From an uncultured Rhodospirillales bacterium (GTDB lineage Bacteria > Pseudomonadota > Alphaproteobacteria > Acetobacterales > Acetobacteraceae), in contig CAIMVB010000123.1 in assembly GCA_903844785.1 (NCBI GenBank), positions 1 through 6,517 on the forward strand: a stretch of 6,517 nt of DNA, read 5' to 3'. How positions within the stretch are numbered: the first letter of the stretch is position 1; every line of letters begins with the position of its first letter. A program made the position numbers and the translations under genes. Below the pieces are notes generated by a model. It ran no database searches and had not been told where the DNA came from. It worked only from the letters and a program-made list of their open reading frames with translations. Below are positions 5,946 to 6,517 of this stretch, piece by piece.

Positions 5946-5966
5946 GGGGCCGCTTTAGTCGGCCCC
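5946..5966 (-). terminator. Likely terminator downstream of carB
   Basis: GGGGCCG (5946-5952) and CGGCCCC (5960-5966) form a 7-bp GC stem with a 7-base loop, starting 5 bases after the carB stop on the - strand. It is followed there by TTAATCATTT, an interrupted T-rich run. It is a plausible but imperfect rho-independent terminator, so part of the carB transcript may continue into greA. Confidence 0.55.
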
Positions 5967-5971
5967 AGCAT

Positions 5972-6517
5972 TCAAAAGCTTTTTTCAAAATATGCCTGAA
6001 GTGGCGCAACATCAAGGGTTCCGGCGCGTAAAGCCGCAATGGCGTGAACGGCGGCCCGGGCGCCGGCCAGGGTGGTGTAATGCGGCACCCCCTGGGTAAG
6101 GGCGCTGCGGCGGATATCGAAGCTATCGGAAACCGATTGCCCACCCCCGGTGGTATTGATCACCAGTTGAATATCGCCGGATTTGATTGCGTCCACGCAA
6201 TGCGGGCGGCCTTCCAGCACCTTATTCACCACCTCACAGGCGAAACCCGCTTCCCGAATGCGCGCCGCGGTACCGCGTGAGGCAACCACGCGAAAGCCCA
6301 TTTCTGCTAGGCGCCGCGCGAGGGTGACGGCCGCGCCCTTGTCTGATTCCTTCACGGAAATGAAGGCGGTGCCGCTTTCCGGCAGCTTTACCCCGGCGCC
6401 AAGCTGGGATTTCAGGAAGGCGCGCTCAAAAGAAACATCAAGGCCCATCACTTCGCCGGTGGATTTCATTTCCGGGCCCAGGATCACATCCACATTGGGG
6501 AAGCGGTTGAAGGGGAA
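5972..6517 (-). CDS. carB: Carbamoyl-phosphate synthase large subunit, C-terminal part
   Basis: The large subunit makes carbamoyl phosphate from ammonia, bicarbonate and two ATP, for pyrimidine and arginine synthesis, with the CarA glutaminase subunit. Only the last 181 residues lie in the window; the gene continues beyond base 6517. The first visible residues ([18 protein letters not shown], followed by STGEVMG) are the end of the second ATP-grasp half. The MGS-like allosteric domain follows, with [31 protein letters not shown] and LVINTT. In E. coli this domain binds UMP, IMP and ornithine. The lysines equivalent to E. coli Lys954 and Lys993 appear kept, while the ATHGT segment reads ASRGT here, so Thr974 is replaced by Ser; effector response may therefore differ. 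An apparent GTG start at 6493 is internal. The gene lies upstream of greA on the same strand, an arrangement I associate with alphaproteobacteria. Confidence 0.97.
   Translation of the reverse strand, partial: FPFNRFPNVDVILGPEMKSTGEVMGLDVSFERAFLKSQLGAGVKLPESGTAFISVKESDKGAAVTLARRLAEMGFRVVASRGTAARIREAGFACEVVNKVLEGRPHCVDAIKSGDIQLVINTTGGGQSVSDSFDIRRSALTQGVPHYTTLAGARAAVHAIAALRAGTLDVAPLQAYFEKSF

Overview
The window is GC-rich chromosomal DNA from a bacterium, most likely an alphaproteobacterium. The two-domain L25/CTC protein with an Ala/Lys tail, the order rplY-pth-ychF, a carB-greA neighbourhood and the codon use all fit that group. A member of the Rhodospirillales/Acetobacteraceae is my best guess, but this is inference from gene order and style, not from a marker gene. 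I see no tRNA, rRNA, CRISPR array, insertion sequence, phage gene or attachment site. No undescribed multi-gene system is visible; what is unusual is small-scale.

Left half, + strand (1-2860): the 3' part of rplY (ribosomal protein L25), then two hairpins that look like terminators, then a tight three-gene unit: pth (peptidyl-tRNA hydrolase), an alanine-rich protein of unknown function, and ychF (ribosome-associated ATPase). The last three are joined by a 1-base stop/start overlap and a 2-base gap, so they are almost certainly co-transcribed. Three of these four genes serve translation: a 5S rRNA-binding protein, recycling of peptidyl-tRNA, and a ribosome-linked P-loop ATPase.

Right half, - strand (2920-6517), read from right to left: the 3' end of carB (carbamoyl-phosphate synthase large subunit), greA (transcript cleavage factor), a threonine ammonia-lyase with a C-terminal ACT domain, a short-chain dehydrogenase/reductase, and a small cysteine-containing lipoprotein. 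greA and the ammonia-lyase are 14 bases apart and probably share a transcript. The reductase follows after 76 bases that hold inverted repeats. The lipoprotein has its own 100-base upstream region with a possible promoter and an inverted repeat that overlaps its ribosome binding site.

The two halves converge at about 2861-2919, where a nested inverted repeat fills the whole gap between ychF and the lipoprotein gene and probably ends transcription from one or both sides. The loci most worth a second look are the unknown alanine-rich protein between pth and ychF, the cysteine-patterned lipoprotein, the three-codon minigene that overlaps the pth start, and the intergenic palindromes.
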